Assembly: GCF_003722355.1 (NCBI RefSeq) | Contig: NZ_QWDD01000001.1 | Span: 2,232,001 to 2,296,000, forward strand | Origin: Methylocystis hirsuta | GTDB lineage: Bacteria > Pseudomonadota > Alphaproteobacteria > Rhizobiales > Beijerinckiaceae | Length of the DNA stretch: 64,000 bases | Direction of reading: 5' to 3' | Shown: positions 1-8,015 of the stretch, in pieces | Layout of the letters: the number at the start of each line of letters is the position of its first letter | Position numbering within the stretch: position 1 is the first letter of the stretch | Notes under the pieces: model-generated | Database searches by the model: none | What the model was told of the DNA's origin: nothing | Seen by the model: only the letters and a program-made list of their open reading frames with translations | Program-made: the position numbers and the translations under genes

Positions 1-828
1 CATGGGCGGGGTTTGCTGGAGAAGGCGCCCAAGCGCGGCGCGCATCGGCGCAAGCGCGAGCGGCGCCCGCTTCCCGGCATGATGCTGCATCAGGACGGAT
101 CGCGGCATGTGTGGCTCGAGGGGCGGCCGGCGCTCGATCTGATCGTCACGCTGGACGACGCGACGAGCCAAATCTACTCGGCGTTTCTGGTCGAGGAGGA
201 AGGGACGGCTTCGACCTTCCGCGCGCTGGCGGAGGTGTTTGGCGAACATGGCCTGCCGCTTTCGCTCTACACGGATCGCGGCGCGCATTATTTTCACACG
301 CCGGAAGCGGGCGGCAAGGTCGACCGGTCGAAGCCGACGCAGGTCGGACGGGCGCTGGCGCATCTGGGCGTCGAGCATATCGCGGCGTATTCTCCGCAGG
401 CGCGCGGGCGCTCGGAGCGGGTGTTCCAGACCTTGCAGGATCGACTGGTGAAGGAGCTGGCGCTTGCGGGGATCGACACGGTCGCGGCGGCCAACCGGTT
501 CCTGCGCGAGGTCTATATTCCGTCGCACAACGCCCGGTTCGCGGTGGCGCCAACGCAGGAGGGCTCGGCTTTCGTGGCGATCTCCGGCGTCGATCTTTGC
601 GAGATTTTATGCGTGCAGGAGGAGCGCCAGGTCGGCAACGACAACTGCGTGTCGTTCAACCGGCTCAAGCTTCAGATTCCCGAAAGCCCGCTGCGCGCGC
701 ATTTCGTCAAGGCGCGGGTGAAGGTGCGCTGCTATCCCGATGGAACCCACGCCGTCTTCCACGGCCCGCGATGCCTCGCGCGCTACGACGAAAAGGGCGC
801 CCTCCAGGAAGAAAGAAAAGCCGCTTGA
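1..828 (+). CDS. IS transposase, DDE/rve integrase core, 5'-truncated by window edge
   Basis: The frame is open from base 1, so the true start lies upstream; the first internal start-like codon is TTG at 13. The visible 276 residues contain an integrase catalytic core: Asp in VTLDDA, Asp in LYTDRG and Glu in GRSERVFQ give the DDE triad, followed by a basic beta-rich C-terminal part. The pattern (short TSQIYSAFLVEEE strand, YTDRGAHYFHT, GRSERVFQTLQDRL) resembles ISNCY-type transposases of the IS1202 group. It would cut and join the element ends. The C-terminus (EERKAA) appears intact, and an element end is visible about 135 bases downstream. Exact IS family assignment is from memory of the family, not a search. 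Confidence 0.85.
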   Translation, partial: HGRGLLEKAPKRGAHRRKRERRPLPGMMLHQDGSRHVWLEGRPALDLIVTLDDATSQIYSAFLVEEEGTASTFRALAEVFGEHGLPLSLYTDRGAHYFHTPEAGGKVDRSKPTQVGRALAHLGVEHIAAYSPQARGRSERVFQTLQDRLVKELALAGIDTVAAANRFLREVYIPSHNARFAVAPTQEGSAFVAISGVDLCEILCVQEERQVGNDNCVSFNRLKLQIPESPLRAHFVKARVKVRCYPDGTHAVFHGPRCLARYDEKGALQEERKAA

Positions 829-845
829 ATCCGCTCGGCGGCCAG

Positions 846-893
846 CCTGTGGAAGTGTGGACAAGGCTCTCGCCTTGCCCACAATCCCACAGG
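846..893. repeat. Large imperfect hairpin in the IS 3' non-coding end
   Basis: Arms at 846-867 and 872-893 are 22 bases each, pair with three mismatches and enclose a four-base loop (TCTC). The hairpin lies between the transposase stop and the presumed right terminus. It could be a terminator-like structure or a transposase/host-factor site. The arms contain TGTGGA- and CCACA-type blocks reminiscent of DnaA-box-like motifs, but this is not evidence of function. Confidence 0.65.
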
Positions 894-1055
894 AGAACAA
901 AAGTAGAAGCAGCGGACAGATGATGTGCTACCAAATCCGGCCAACTTAATTCGCTATCGACAGGGGCGGCGAGGGCGGGATAGGAGCCTCGGATCGGCGA
1001 GATCGCGCCGCAGGCCGACGAATTGCGCTATCATCCCGTTCCTCGTCGCTTCGAA

Positions 1056-1367
1056 ATGGCGCCCATGCGGATTACGACCTCGTTGCTTTTTCCGATGTTG
1101 CTTTTCATCGCCGGCGCGGGGCGCGCCCAGGCCGGCGACCTTTCCGACGTCTTGGCGCAATGCGCGGCGTGTCATGGCGTGGAGGGGATCGCTAAAAGCG
1201 CCGACGTTCCGCACCTTGCCGGCCAGAACGAACTCTATCTCCTCAACCAGATCAAGGCGTTCAAAACCGGCAGGCGGGCGCATAAGGAGATGCGCTACAT
1301 GAGCCGCCAAATGTCGGAAGCCGAGATGCGGGACATCGCGCGCCACTACGCAACGATGCCGCGCTGA
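1056..1367 (+). CDS. Small periplasmic c-type cytochrome
   Basis: This is an exported class I cytochrome c of about 103 residues, probably an electron carrier. The N-terminus is a signal peptide (MRITTSLLF..., cleavage after AQA), followed by one haem site CAACH, a PHLAGQ stretch and Met residues in the MSRQMSEAEM region, one of which should be the sixth haem ligand. The short length and the spacing fit the cytochrome c553/cytochrome c family. ATG at 1056 or 1065 are both possible; neither has a strong ribosome site. The stop is two bases before the next start, so it is probably cotranscribed with the GtrA-like gene. Confidence 0.85.
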   Translation: MAPMRITTSLLFPMLLFIAGAGRAQAGDLSDVLAQCAACHGVEGIAKSADVPHLAGQNELYLLNQIKAFKTGRRAHKEMRYMSRQMSEAEMRDIARHYATMPR

Positions 1368-1369
1368 GC

Positions 1370-1744
1370 ATGTCGACGGCGCGCCAGCTTGCGACTTACG
1401 CTTCGGTCGGCGTCGGCGCGACGCTCGCGCATTACGCCATTCTCATCGCATTGGTCGAAGGCGCGGACTGGCGCGCCGTGCCGGCGACGCTCTGCGGTTA
1501 TGTGGTCGGCGGCGTTGTGGCCTACCTCCTGAACCGGCGCCACACCTTTGCAAGCGATCGGCCGCATTCTGAGGCGACATGGCGTTTCGCGCTGGTCGCC
1601 TTCGTCGGCTTTTGTGTCACCTATGCGTTGATGAGCCTTTTCGTCGACCGCTGGAGCGCGCCTTATCTGCCGGCGCAGATGGTCACCACCGTGCTCGCGA
1701 TGTTCGTCACCTTCGCGCTGAACCGGCGATGGACATTTGGGTGA
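1370..1744 (+). CDS. GtrA-like membrane protein
   Basis: The protein has 124 residues and four predicted membrane helices (about 8-28, 37-56, 72-92 and 98-118). The repeated NRRHTF and NRRWTFG motifs after helices 2 and 4 are the hallmark of the GtrA family (PF04138), which flips or handles polyprenyl-linked sugars in cell-surface polysaccharide assembly. The gene begins two bases after the cytochrome stop. The family assignment is firm, but the substrate is unknown. Confidence 0.85.
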   Translation: MSTARQLATYASVGVGATLAHYAILIALVEGADWRAVPATLCGYVVGGVVAYLLNRRHTFASDRPHSEATWRFALVAFVGFCVTYALMSLFVDRWSAPYLPAQMVTTVLAMFVTFALNRRWTFG

Positions 1745-1779
1745 GGTGGTCCCCGTGCATCAGTGCCGGACTCATTGCG

Positions 1780-1890
1780 CGTCATGCCCGCGCTTGTCGC
1801 GGGCATCCACGCCAAGCCATCGCAGTGATTATTGGAGGATTGCCCAACGCCGGATCGCGTGGATGGCCGGGGACAAGCCCGGCCATGACG
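1780..1890. repeat. Dispersed palindrome pair (BIME/REP-like), copy 1
   Basis: Two divergent hairpins: the first is ATGCCCGCG/CGCGGGCAT with a CTTGT loop, the second ATGGCCGGG/CCCGGCCAT type (here with one extra G). They are separated by spacer and bounded by CGTCATG and CATGACG. A second copy occurs at 11897-11982 in the same head-to-head form. The element lies between convergent genes (GtrA-like and hemF). Confidence 0.8.
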
Positions 1891-1912
1891 TGGCTGTAAT
1901 TCGCTGTGCGCG

Positions 1913-2899
1913 CTAGGGCCACTTCACCAGCGGCGGCATCGACGAGAGGATCGAGTCGACGTTGCCGCCCGTCTTCAATCCGAAGATCGTGCCGCGGTCG
2001 TAGAGCAGATTATATTCGACATAGCGGCCGCGCCGCACGAGCTGTTCGTCACGCTGCGCCGCGCTCCATGGCTTGGTGAAATTGCGCCGCACGAGTTCCG
2101 GATAGATCTCGACAAAGCTTTCGCCGACGTCGCGGGTGAAGGCGAAATCCTGATCCCAGGCGGAATTCTGCGCGTCTCCTGCGCTGTTGAAATAGTCATA
2201 AAAAATCCCGCCGATGCCGCGCGGCTCGTTGCGATGGGCGAGAAAGAAATAGTCGTCGCACCATTGCTTGAAGCGCGCATAGTCGGCGACCTTGTGGCGC
2301 TCGCAGGCGCCGCGCATCGCGGCGTGAAAGGCGATCGCGTCGGGGTCGTCCTGCGTGCGGCGCGCGTCGAGCACCGGCGTGAGGTCGGCGCCGCCGCCAA
2401 ACCACGCTTTCGTCGTCACGACGAAGCGGGTGTTCATATGCACGGCGGGAACATTGGGGTTCCAGGGATGCGCGATCAGCGAGATGCCGGTCGCAAAAAA
2501 GCGCGGGTCTTCCGCCGCGCCGGGGATCTGCTTGGCGAACTCAGGCGCGAAGGTTCCAAAGACCGTTGAGCAATGCACGCCGGCCTTTTCGAACACGCGG
2601 CCCCTGATCATCCCCATGCGGCCGCCGCCGCCCGGCGCGCCGCCGATGTTTTTAGCGGCGCTTCCTAAAGTCGCGCCGCCGATGTTTCGAGCGTCGCTTC
2701 CTAAAGTCGCGCCGCTGTGGTCCGTTCGGCTCCAGGGCGTGAGAACGAAGCGTCCCGGCGCCTCGGCAGCGGGGGCGAACGGACCCGTCGCTTCATCCTC
2801 CAACGCTTCGAAGGCCGCGATGATGCGCAACTGCAGGGACTCGAACCATGCGCGCGCCGCGTCCTTGCGGGCTTCGAGCTGATCGGGCGCGGCGTTCAT
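1913..2899 (-). CDS. hemF: Oxygen-dependent coproporphyrinogen III oxidase, with an in-frame repeat insert
   Basis: HemF converts coproporphyrinogen III to protoporphyrinogen IX in haem synthesis, in the cytoplasm. The protein (328 residues) shows the family motifs [66 protein letters not shown] and [16 protein letters not shown]. The start at 2899 is chosen because GAGGAG precedes that ATG at good spacing; an upstream in-frame ATG lacks this. Oddity: residues 64-87 form two 12-residue repeats ([24 protein letters not shown]) between RTDHSG and APGGGG, a junction that is normally continuous in alphaproteobacterial HemF. The rest of the protein is intact, so it is probably functional. Confidence 0.95.
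   Translation of the reverse strand: MNAAPDQLEARKDAARAWFESLQLRIIAAFEALEDEATGPFAPAAEAPGRFVLTPWSRTDHSGATLGSDARNIGGATLGSAAKNIGGAPGGGGRMGMIRGRVFEKAGVHCSTVFGTFAPEFAKQIPGAAEDPRFFATGISLIAHPWNPNVPAVHMNTRFVVTTKAWFGGGADLTPVLDARRTQDDPDAIAFHAAMRGACERHKVADYARFKQWCDDYFFLAHRNEPRGIGGIFYDYFNSAGDAQNSAWDQDFAFTRDVGESFVEIYPELVRRNFTKPWSAAQRDEQLVRRGRYVEYNLLYDRGTIFGLKTGGNVDSILSSMPPLVKWP
2639..2712. repeat. Two tandem 36-bp repeats inside hemF
   Basis: Two copies with a 36-base period at 2641-2676 and 2677-2712 differ at only a few positions. Both contain CGCTTCCTAAAG. Read on the minus strand they encode the GATLGS..A.NIG repeats of HemF, and the length of the two units (72 bases) equals the insert in the protein. 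Confidence 0.85.
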
Positions 2900-2960
2900 C
2901 GACGTCTCCTCTTCTCGCCGCTTCATCCCGCCGGCGCCGCGCCTTGTCAATTCAGCAGGA

Positions 2961-3626
2961 CTATTGCGCCATCTCCGCGACTTTCATTTTTGAGTCGCGC
3001 CGCTCCGCTGGCGCCGTCGCCGCGGCGAAGCCGGCGCGCAGAAACTGCGCGAGCGCCGTTTTGACGTTTCTGCCGCGCTCGGTGAGCTCGGTGACATAGC
3101 AGGAGCGGGGCGCGCCATTCGGCCACCCGCGGTTCTTCGCTTTCGCCTGGTGCATGTCTTCAAGCACCTGCGCCTTAACCTCGCGCGAGTCCTTCATCGT
3201 AATGAGTCCGTCGGCCGACAGATGCCGGTCCGCATTATGGTCTTCGACCATTTTCTGAGTCGGCGACTCGAACTCGCACAACTTGCCCTGGTCGCCTACA
3301 TAAAGAAGCCGCTCCACCCAGTTGGCGCGAAGCGATCGAATGTCGTCCGGCAGCATGTCCTTCATGTCCGCCGGCAGAGCCTGATAGATCGGCGTCGCCT
3401 GCGCGATTTGATCCACGCGGAACGCCGCCTTCACATTGAACCCTTCGATGCTCTCAATCTGCGTGAACTTTACGAATAGCTTGCCGATAGCGCCGCGCGC
3501 CTCTGAGAGATTGGTCACAAACGCATAAAGGGCGACGCAGAGAAGCGCGGTCAGCAGAGCCGCATTGAGAGATTTCAACGCCCGCTCCCAAAGCATCAGC
3601 GAGATGCGAATAGTCTGGTGGGTCAT
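2961..3626 (-). CDS. Hypothetical membrane-anchored protein
   Basis: The protein has 221 residues and I recognise no family. One membrane segment at about residues 20-40 ([19 protein letters not shown]) follows a short cytoplasmic N-terminus; the remainder is soluble, charged and mostly helical, ending in an Ala/Lys-rich tail. The start is supported by GGGAGGG four bases before the ATG at 3626. It lies upstream of hemF on the same strand, 61 bases from the hemF start, and could share a transcript with it. No function can be inferred. Confidence 0.7.
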   Translation of the reverse strand: MTHQTIRISLMLWERALKSLNAALLTALLCVALYAFVTNLSEARGAIGKLFVKFTQIESIEGFNVKAAFRVDQIAQATPIYQALPADMKDMLPDDIRSLRANWVERLLYVGDQGKLCEFESPTQKMVEDHNADRHLSADGLITMKDSREVKAQVLEDMHQAKAKNRGWPNGAPRSCYVTELTERGRNVKTALAQFLRAGFAAATAPAERRDSKMKVAEMAQ

Positions 3627-3724
3627 AGCGCCCTCCCGAAATCATTGAATATCGCCTTAATATGCTGCGACGATCGCAGACTAAAAGGTCATTTCGCCAT
3701 TGCGCCGTGCGGCGGCGCACCTGT

Positions 3725-4201
3725 CTAAAGCGCGCGCAACTGCCGGAGCGCCTCGCCCATGACCATCGCCGCGGCGACGGCGACGTTGAGCGAGCGCATG
3801 CCAGGCCGCATGGGGATGCGGATCGCCAGATCGGCGGCGGCGTGCACCTCTTCCGGCGCCCCGGCGGATTCGCGGCCGACGAGCAGAATGTCCCCCGCGC
3901 GGTAGTCGCAGTCGAGATAGGACGCCGCCGCCCGCGTCGATAGCAGCAGCAGCCGACGGCTCTCGCCCGCTTGGCCGGACGCAGCCCGCCACTCTTGAAA
4001 GGCCGTGAAGGATCCATGTCGGTCAATCGTCACGTGATCGAGATAGTCCATGCCGGCGCGGCGAAAATCGCGATCGCTTGTGGGAAATCCGGCCGGTCCG
4101 ATAATCGCCGCGGAGACGCCGAGGCACGCGCATGTGCGCAGCATGGCGCCGGCGTTCTGAGGAATGTCCGGCTGATACAAGGCTAGCGTCAGAGAAGCCA
4201 T
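3725..4201 (-). CDS. trmL: tRNA (cytidine(34)-2'-O)-methyltransferase, SPOUT family
   Basis: The protein has 158 residues, the usual TrmL length. SPOUT knot motifs are visible: LYQPDIPQNAGAMLRTCACLG at the N-terminus, LLLVGRESAGAPEEVHAAAD and the C-terminal IRIPMRPGMRSLNVAVAAAMVMGEALRQL, which binds S-adenosylmethionine. TrmL methylates the wobble base ribose of tRNA-Leu. The ATG at 4201 is preferred over an upstream in-frame start because homologs begin at this MxxLTLALYQPDIPQN. It is divergent from petA, with the petA leader between them. Confidence 0.88.
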   Translation of the reverse strand: MASLTLALYQPDIPQNAGAMLRTCACLGVSAAIIGPAGFPTSDRDFRRAGMDYLDHVTIDRHGSFTAFQEWRAASGQAGESRRLLLLSTRAAASYLDCDYRAGDILLVGRESAGAPEEVHAAADLAIRIPMRPGMRSLNVAVAAAMVMGEALRQLRAL

Positions 4202-4483
4202 GGGTGCGTTCGAGTGGGAGAGATACGAATTTGCGGCATATCGCCGCGAATATCGGCAGCGGTCTTGTGCGGCAAGGCGGATAGCCAAATTTCCCTGTGT
4301 CGGCTTGTGGACAGCGGCGGGGATTCGCGTCACATATCACCTCCGCCCTGCCGCAGCCTTGGCATTGCCATGGTGCGGCGCACCGCAGCGATTGGCTGGA
4401 AGCGGCGAAACGTGGAACGATCGCCTTGGGCGCAGCCGCCGCCTCGGCCGCGAAGACTTGAGAGCGTTGGGAGAGGTTCGAGC

Positions 4484-5014
4484 GTGACAAGCAAAGACAC
4501 CGCCGTAAAACCGGCGGAGCCAAGCCGGCGGGACATTCTCTACATCGCGACGGGCGCCGCCGCAGCAGGCGCTGCGGCCGCCGTGGTCTGGCCGCTGATC
4601 GCCCAGATGAACCCGGACGCGTCAACCCTCGCCCTGGCCTCGACGGAAGTCGATCTTTCTACTGTTCCTGTAGGCCAGATTGTTACCGTGAAATGGCGCG
4701 GCAAGCCGGTTTTCGTGCGTCATCGGACGGCGGCCGAAATCAAGGCGGCTGAGGACGTGCCCTTGTCGGCGCTGCCCGACCCGGAGCCCGACGCCAAACG
4801 CGTTCAAAAACCTGAGTGGCTCGTCGTCATCGGAGTCTGCACGCATCTCGGCTGCATTCCGACCGGCAAGGAAGGCGAATTCGACGGCTGGTTCTGTCCG
4901 TGCCACGGCTCGGTCTACGACCTCTCGGGGAGGATTCGCAGCGGCCCGGCGCCGACCAATCTGGAGGTGCCGCCTTACGCCTTCATCGCCGAAAACAAAA
5001 TTAAGATCGGCTAG
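4484..5014 (+). CDS. petA: Ubiquinol-cytochrome c reductase, Rieske iron-sulfur subunit
   Basis: This is the 2Fe-2S subunit of the cytochrome bc1 complex, moving electrons from ubiquinol to cytochrome c1 on the periplasmic side. I chose GTG at 4484 (GGAGAGG about 10 bases upstream), which gives 176 residues, the family length; a longer in-frame extension looks like leader DNA. A twin-arginine-like [11 protein letters not shown] (residues 14-24) starts an Ala-rich anchor. Cluster ligands are Cys119/His121 in CTHLGC and Cys138/His141 in CPCHGS, with Cys124 and Cys140 as the disulfide pair. It is first in petABC. Confidence 0.95.
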   Translation: MTSKDTAVKPAEPSRRDILYIATGAAAAGAAAAVVWPLIAQMNPDASTLALASTEVDLSTVPVGQIVTVKWRGKPVFVRHRTAAEIKAAEDVPLSALPDPEPDAKRVQKPEWLVVIGVCTHLGCIPTGKEGEFDGWFCPCHGSVYDLSGRIRSGPAPTNLEVPPYAFIAENKIKIG

Positions 5015-5067
5015 CCAAGGCCAAGCGCCTTCAATTTCCCGCGCGAGATTCCGAGAGCACCAAGCCC

Positions 5068-6306
5068 ATGGAAGGACATTCCCAATACACGCCCAAGAGC
5101 GGCTTCGCTCGCTGGTTGGAGCGCCGTCTGCCGATTTTGAGCTTCATGCATGATTCCTTCGTCTCCTATCCGACGCCAAAAAACCTGAACTACATGTGGG
5201 TGTTTGGCGCGATCTTAAGTTTCATGCTCGTTGCGCAGATCGTCACGGGCGTCGTCCTTGCGATGCATTACACCCCGGAGACGACGCTCGCTTTCGATTC
5301 CGTCGAAAAGATTATGCGCGACGTGAATTGGGGAACCATTTTGCGCTACGCGCACGCCAATGGCGCGTCGATGTTCTTCCTTGCCGTCTACCTCCACATC
5401 TTCCGCGGCATGTATTACGGCTCCTACAAGGACCCGCGTGAGGTCCTGTGGATTCTCGGCGTCGTAATCTTCATGCTGATGATGGCCACGGGATTCCTGG
5501 GCTATGTCTTGCCTTGGGGGCAGATGTCGTTCTGGGCGGCGACCGTCATCACCAATCTTTTCTCCGCCATTCCCGTCGTTGGAACCGCGATCACGACCTG
5601 GCTGCTCGGCGGCTATTCCGTCGACAATGCGACGCTCAACCGCTTCTACGCTTTGCACTATCTGTTGCCGTTCATCATCGTCGCCATCGTCGCGCTGCAC
5701 GTATGGGCGCTGCATGTGACGGGCCAGAACAATCCGGCCGGCGTCGAGGTGAAGGACGTCAAGAAGGACACGGTTCCCTTCACGCCGCACGCGACCATGA
5801 AGGACGCCGTCGGCATCGCGGCTTTTCTCGTCGTCTACGCCTGGCTGACGTTTTTCGTGCCGAATTACCTCGGCCATCCCGACAATTACATCGAAGCCAA
5901 TCCGCTGGTGACGCCGCCGCATATCGTGCCGGAGTGGTACTTCCTGCCGTTCTATGCGATCCTTCGCGCGATTCCGAACAAGCTGATCGGCGTCATTGCG
6001 CTCTTTGCATCGATTTTGATCACCGCGGCGCTGCCGTGGCTCGACACGTCGAAGGTGAAATCTGCCGTGTATCGGCCGCTGTTTCGCAAGGAGTTCTGGA
6101 TTTTTGTCGCGGTGTGCATCGGGCTCGGCTATCTCGGGGCGCAGCCCGCTGAAGGCGCATATCTTTGGTTCGCCCGGGCGCTCTCGGCCTATTATTTCCT
6201 CCACTTCCTGGTGATTTTGCCAATCCTAGGCAGAATCGAGAAGCCGGAGCCGACGCCTGAATCCATCGACGCTTCGATCGTGCGAGGGAAAACCTCCCAT
6301 GTCTGA
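5068..6306 (+). CDS. petB: Cytochrome b of the bc1 complex
   Basis: The protein has 412 residues with eight to nine membrane helices. It carries two b haems and the quinone sites. Visible signatures include the first helix [18 protein letters not shown], the [19 protein letters not shown] haem helix, [19 protein letters not shown] near the Qo site and [13 protein letters not shown], the PEWY motif of the Qo pocket. It lies 53 bases after petA, and its end overlaps petC by eight bases, indicating translational coupling. It is a separate full-length cytochrome b, not the petBC fusion seen in some rhizobia. Confidence 0.97.
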   Translation: MEGHSQYTPKSGFARWLERRLPILSFMHDSFVSYPTPKNLNYMWVFGAILSFMLVAQIVTGVVLAMHYTPETTLAFDSVEKIMRDVNWGTILRYAHANGASMFFLAVYLHIFRGMYYGSYKDPREVLWILGVVIFMLMMATGFLGYVLPWGQMSFWAATVITNLFSAIPVVGTAITTWLLGGYSVDNATLNRFYALHYLLPFIIVAIVALHVWALHVTGQNNPAGVEVKDVKKDTVPFTPHATMKDAVGIAAFLVVYAWLTFFVPNYLGHPDNYIEANPLVTPPHIVPEWYFLPFYAILRAIPNKLIGVIALFASILITAALPWLDTSKVKSAVYRPLFRKEFWIFVAVCIGLGYLGAQPAEGAYLWFARALSAYYFLHFLVILPILGRIEKPEPTPESIDASIVRGKTSHV

Positions 6307-7354
6307 AGCGCACAGAAAATCGCGTCGGCGCGTCTCATCGATGAAGCGCCGGGCGCTCATTCCCGTCGCGGTCGCTGCGACGCTCGCGCTGCTCGGCCCT
6401 GCCTGGGCTCAGGAGGAGGCTCCGCCGTCCGCTGCCGATCAGGGCGGCGCGCCTTCCACACAGGAAACCGATCAAGGCGCCGCGCCTCCCGCAAAGGAAG
6501 CTGATAAGGCCGCCGAGCCTCCCGCGAAGGAAGCCGAGAAGGTCGCCGCGCCTCCCGCGAAGGAAAAGGAAGCGCGGCACGAGAGCGAGCGCCATGAGCA
6601 GAAGCCCAAGCGCTTCGATTGGAGCTTCGCCGGCGCCTTCGGTCGCTACGACAAGGCGCAGTTGCGCAGAGGCTTCAAGGTCTACAAGGAGGTCTGCTCC
6701 TCCTGCCATTCGATCAAAATGCTCGCCTTCCGCAATCTTTCGCAGCCCGGCGGACCGGAGTTTCCCGAAAAAGAGGTCGAAGCGCTGGCCGCGAGCTACA
6801 AGATCAAGGACGGCCCGAATCAGGCGGGCGAATATTTCGATCGACCGGGTCGCCCCAGCGATCGCTTCCCCCCGCCTTTCGCCAATGAACAGGCGGCGCG
6901 CGCCGCGCTGGCCGGCAATTATCCGCCGGATATGTCGGTCTTGGCCAAGGCCCGAGGCTATTCGCGCGGCTTTCCGCTCTTCCTCTTCGACGTTTTGCCG
7001 GGCTTTTCCTACCAGGAGCACGGCGTCGACTATATCGTCTCGCTGATGGAGGGCTACGAAGACCCGCCGCCAGACGTGAAAATGCCGGACGGACAATTCT
7101 ACGATCCCTATATGCCGGGCCGTCGCATCGGCATGCCGCCGCCGCTTTCCGAGGGCGTGGTGACCTATGAGGACGGCGCGCCGCAAACGATCGACCAATA
7201 CGCCAAGGACGTCGCCGCCTTCATGATGTGGGTCGCCGAACCGCATCTTGAGTCTCGCAAGCGAATCGGGCTCGGCGTCGTGGCCTTCCTGCTCGTCTTC
7301 GTCGGGCTGCTCTATTTCACCAAGCGCAAGATCTGGTCGAACGTTCCGCATTAG
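6299..7354 (+). CDS. petC: Cytochrome c1 of the bc1 complex, with a repeat-rich N-terminal extension
   Basis: This is the haem-c subunit that takes electrons from the Rieske protein. A signal peptide ([23 protein letters not shown]) is followed by an unusual Pro/Ala/Glu/Lys-rich stretch (residues about 40-102) with three PPAKE repeats of 11-residue period. The c1 core follows: CSSCH at 133-137, [28 protein letters not shown] with the Met ligand, and a C-terminal anchor helix ([18 protein letters not shown]). The start at 6299 overlaps petB; translation could instead begin at the in-frame ATG at 6341. Confidence 0.95.
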   Translation: MSEAHRKSRRRVSSMKRRALIPVAVAATLALLGPAWAQEEAPPSAADQGGAPSTQETDQGAAPPAKEADKAAEPPAKEAEKVAAPPAKEKEARHESERHEQKPKRFDWSFAGAFGRYDKAQLRRGFKVYKEVCSSCHSIKMLAFRNLSQPGGPEFPEKEVEALAASYKIKDGPNQAGEYFDRPGRPSDRFPPPFANEQAARAALAGNYPPDMSVLAKARGYSRGFPLFLFDVLPGFSYQEHGVDYIVSLMEGYEDPPPDVKMPDGQFYDPYMPGRRIGMPPPLSEGVVTYEDGAPQTIDQYAKDVAAFMMWVAEPHLESRKRIGLGVVAFLLVFVGLLYFTKRKIWSNVPH

Positions 7355-7472
7355 GCGGGATGCTCGCCGGTCGAGCGCGAATTGCGCCGCGAAAGAGCGG
7401 CGAGCAGAATGCCGAACTATCTGGCGACGACCATGCCGCCGCCATGAGTCTTCGCCGTGTCGCGCGATGCCG

Positions 7473-7835
7473 TCACTTGATCTTCTTCAGTTCGGCGAGC
7501 GCGCTCGTCGCGTGCTTGATGGCGCGCGCCGAGTCGCCAAATCGGGCGCGCATTTCGGCCAAGCGCAGATGCCTGATCGCGCGATGCAGCAGCTTGTTGG
7601 CGGAGCGGTCCCGTTCGATGGCCTTTTCGTGCAGCGCCTCGCGCGCATGGCCCAGCGCGCTCATCATATGCGTAACGATCTCCTTGGAGTCGCCCTTCGC
7701 GCCGTCGTCGATCGCCCCCTCAGCATGCTCAATCGCCGCCTGCACATGCACGCCGATGCCGGCCAGCGCATAAGAGCCGGAAAACGCCAGCGCCAAAGCG
7801 GTCAGAATTGCGCATACGCTCATTCGACGCGTCAT
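7473..7835 (-). CDS. SmbP-like small metal-binding protein
   Basis: This is an exported protein of 120 residues: signal peptide MTRRMSVCAILTALALAFSG with cleavage near YALA, then an all-helical region rich in His and Glu with repeating (A/H)-x2-H-A-x-x-A patterns (AAIEHAEGAI, HMMSALGHAREALHE, KLLHRAIRHLRLAE, AIKHATSALAELKK). This matches the SmbP family, periplasmic proteins that bind Cu and other divalent metals. The ATG at 7835 is chosen because GAGGAG lies six bases upstream; the in-frame ATG at 7841 abuts that site. The gene is the real part of a very long open frame that runs antisense to hom and glpX. Confidence 0.75.
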   Translation of the reverse strand: MTRRMSVCAILTALALAFSGSYALAGIGVHVQAAIEHAEGAIDDGAKGDSKEIVTHMMSALGHAREALHEKAIERDRSANKLLHRAIRHLRLAEMRARFGDSARAIKHATSALAELKKIK

Positions 7836-8015
7836 TGTCATCTCCTCATCGCCGCCAGCGGGCTTGGCTTCAGCTTGCCCAAGAGTTAGGGCGTCAGCGC
7901 AACGGCTCAATGCCTCCTGGCGTTGGCGGTTTCTTGATTGAAGGCGCCAAATCGGGCACAAGGCGCTAGCGTCTGTGGGCTTCGTCGCCCGCCAATTTTT
8001 CCCGGAAAGGTTGCA

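Larger units (their letters stand above)
1..962 (+). mobile_element. Right portion of an insertion sequence (IS1202-like)
   Basis: The transposase ends at 828. A candidate right terminus reads TTCGCTATCGACA and ends at 962, so that the outward end would begin TGTCGATAGCGAA, a TGT...ACA-type terminus. After it the sequence changes to ordinary chromosomal sequence leading to a cytochrome gene. The left end and any target duplication are outside the window, so the boundary rests on the terminus pattern alone. Confidence 0.55.

Noticed and set aside
5215..6204. Antisense frame of 329 codons in petB
   Set aside because: Arg/Asp/His-rich shadow of a membrane protein gene, with no support.
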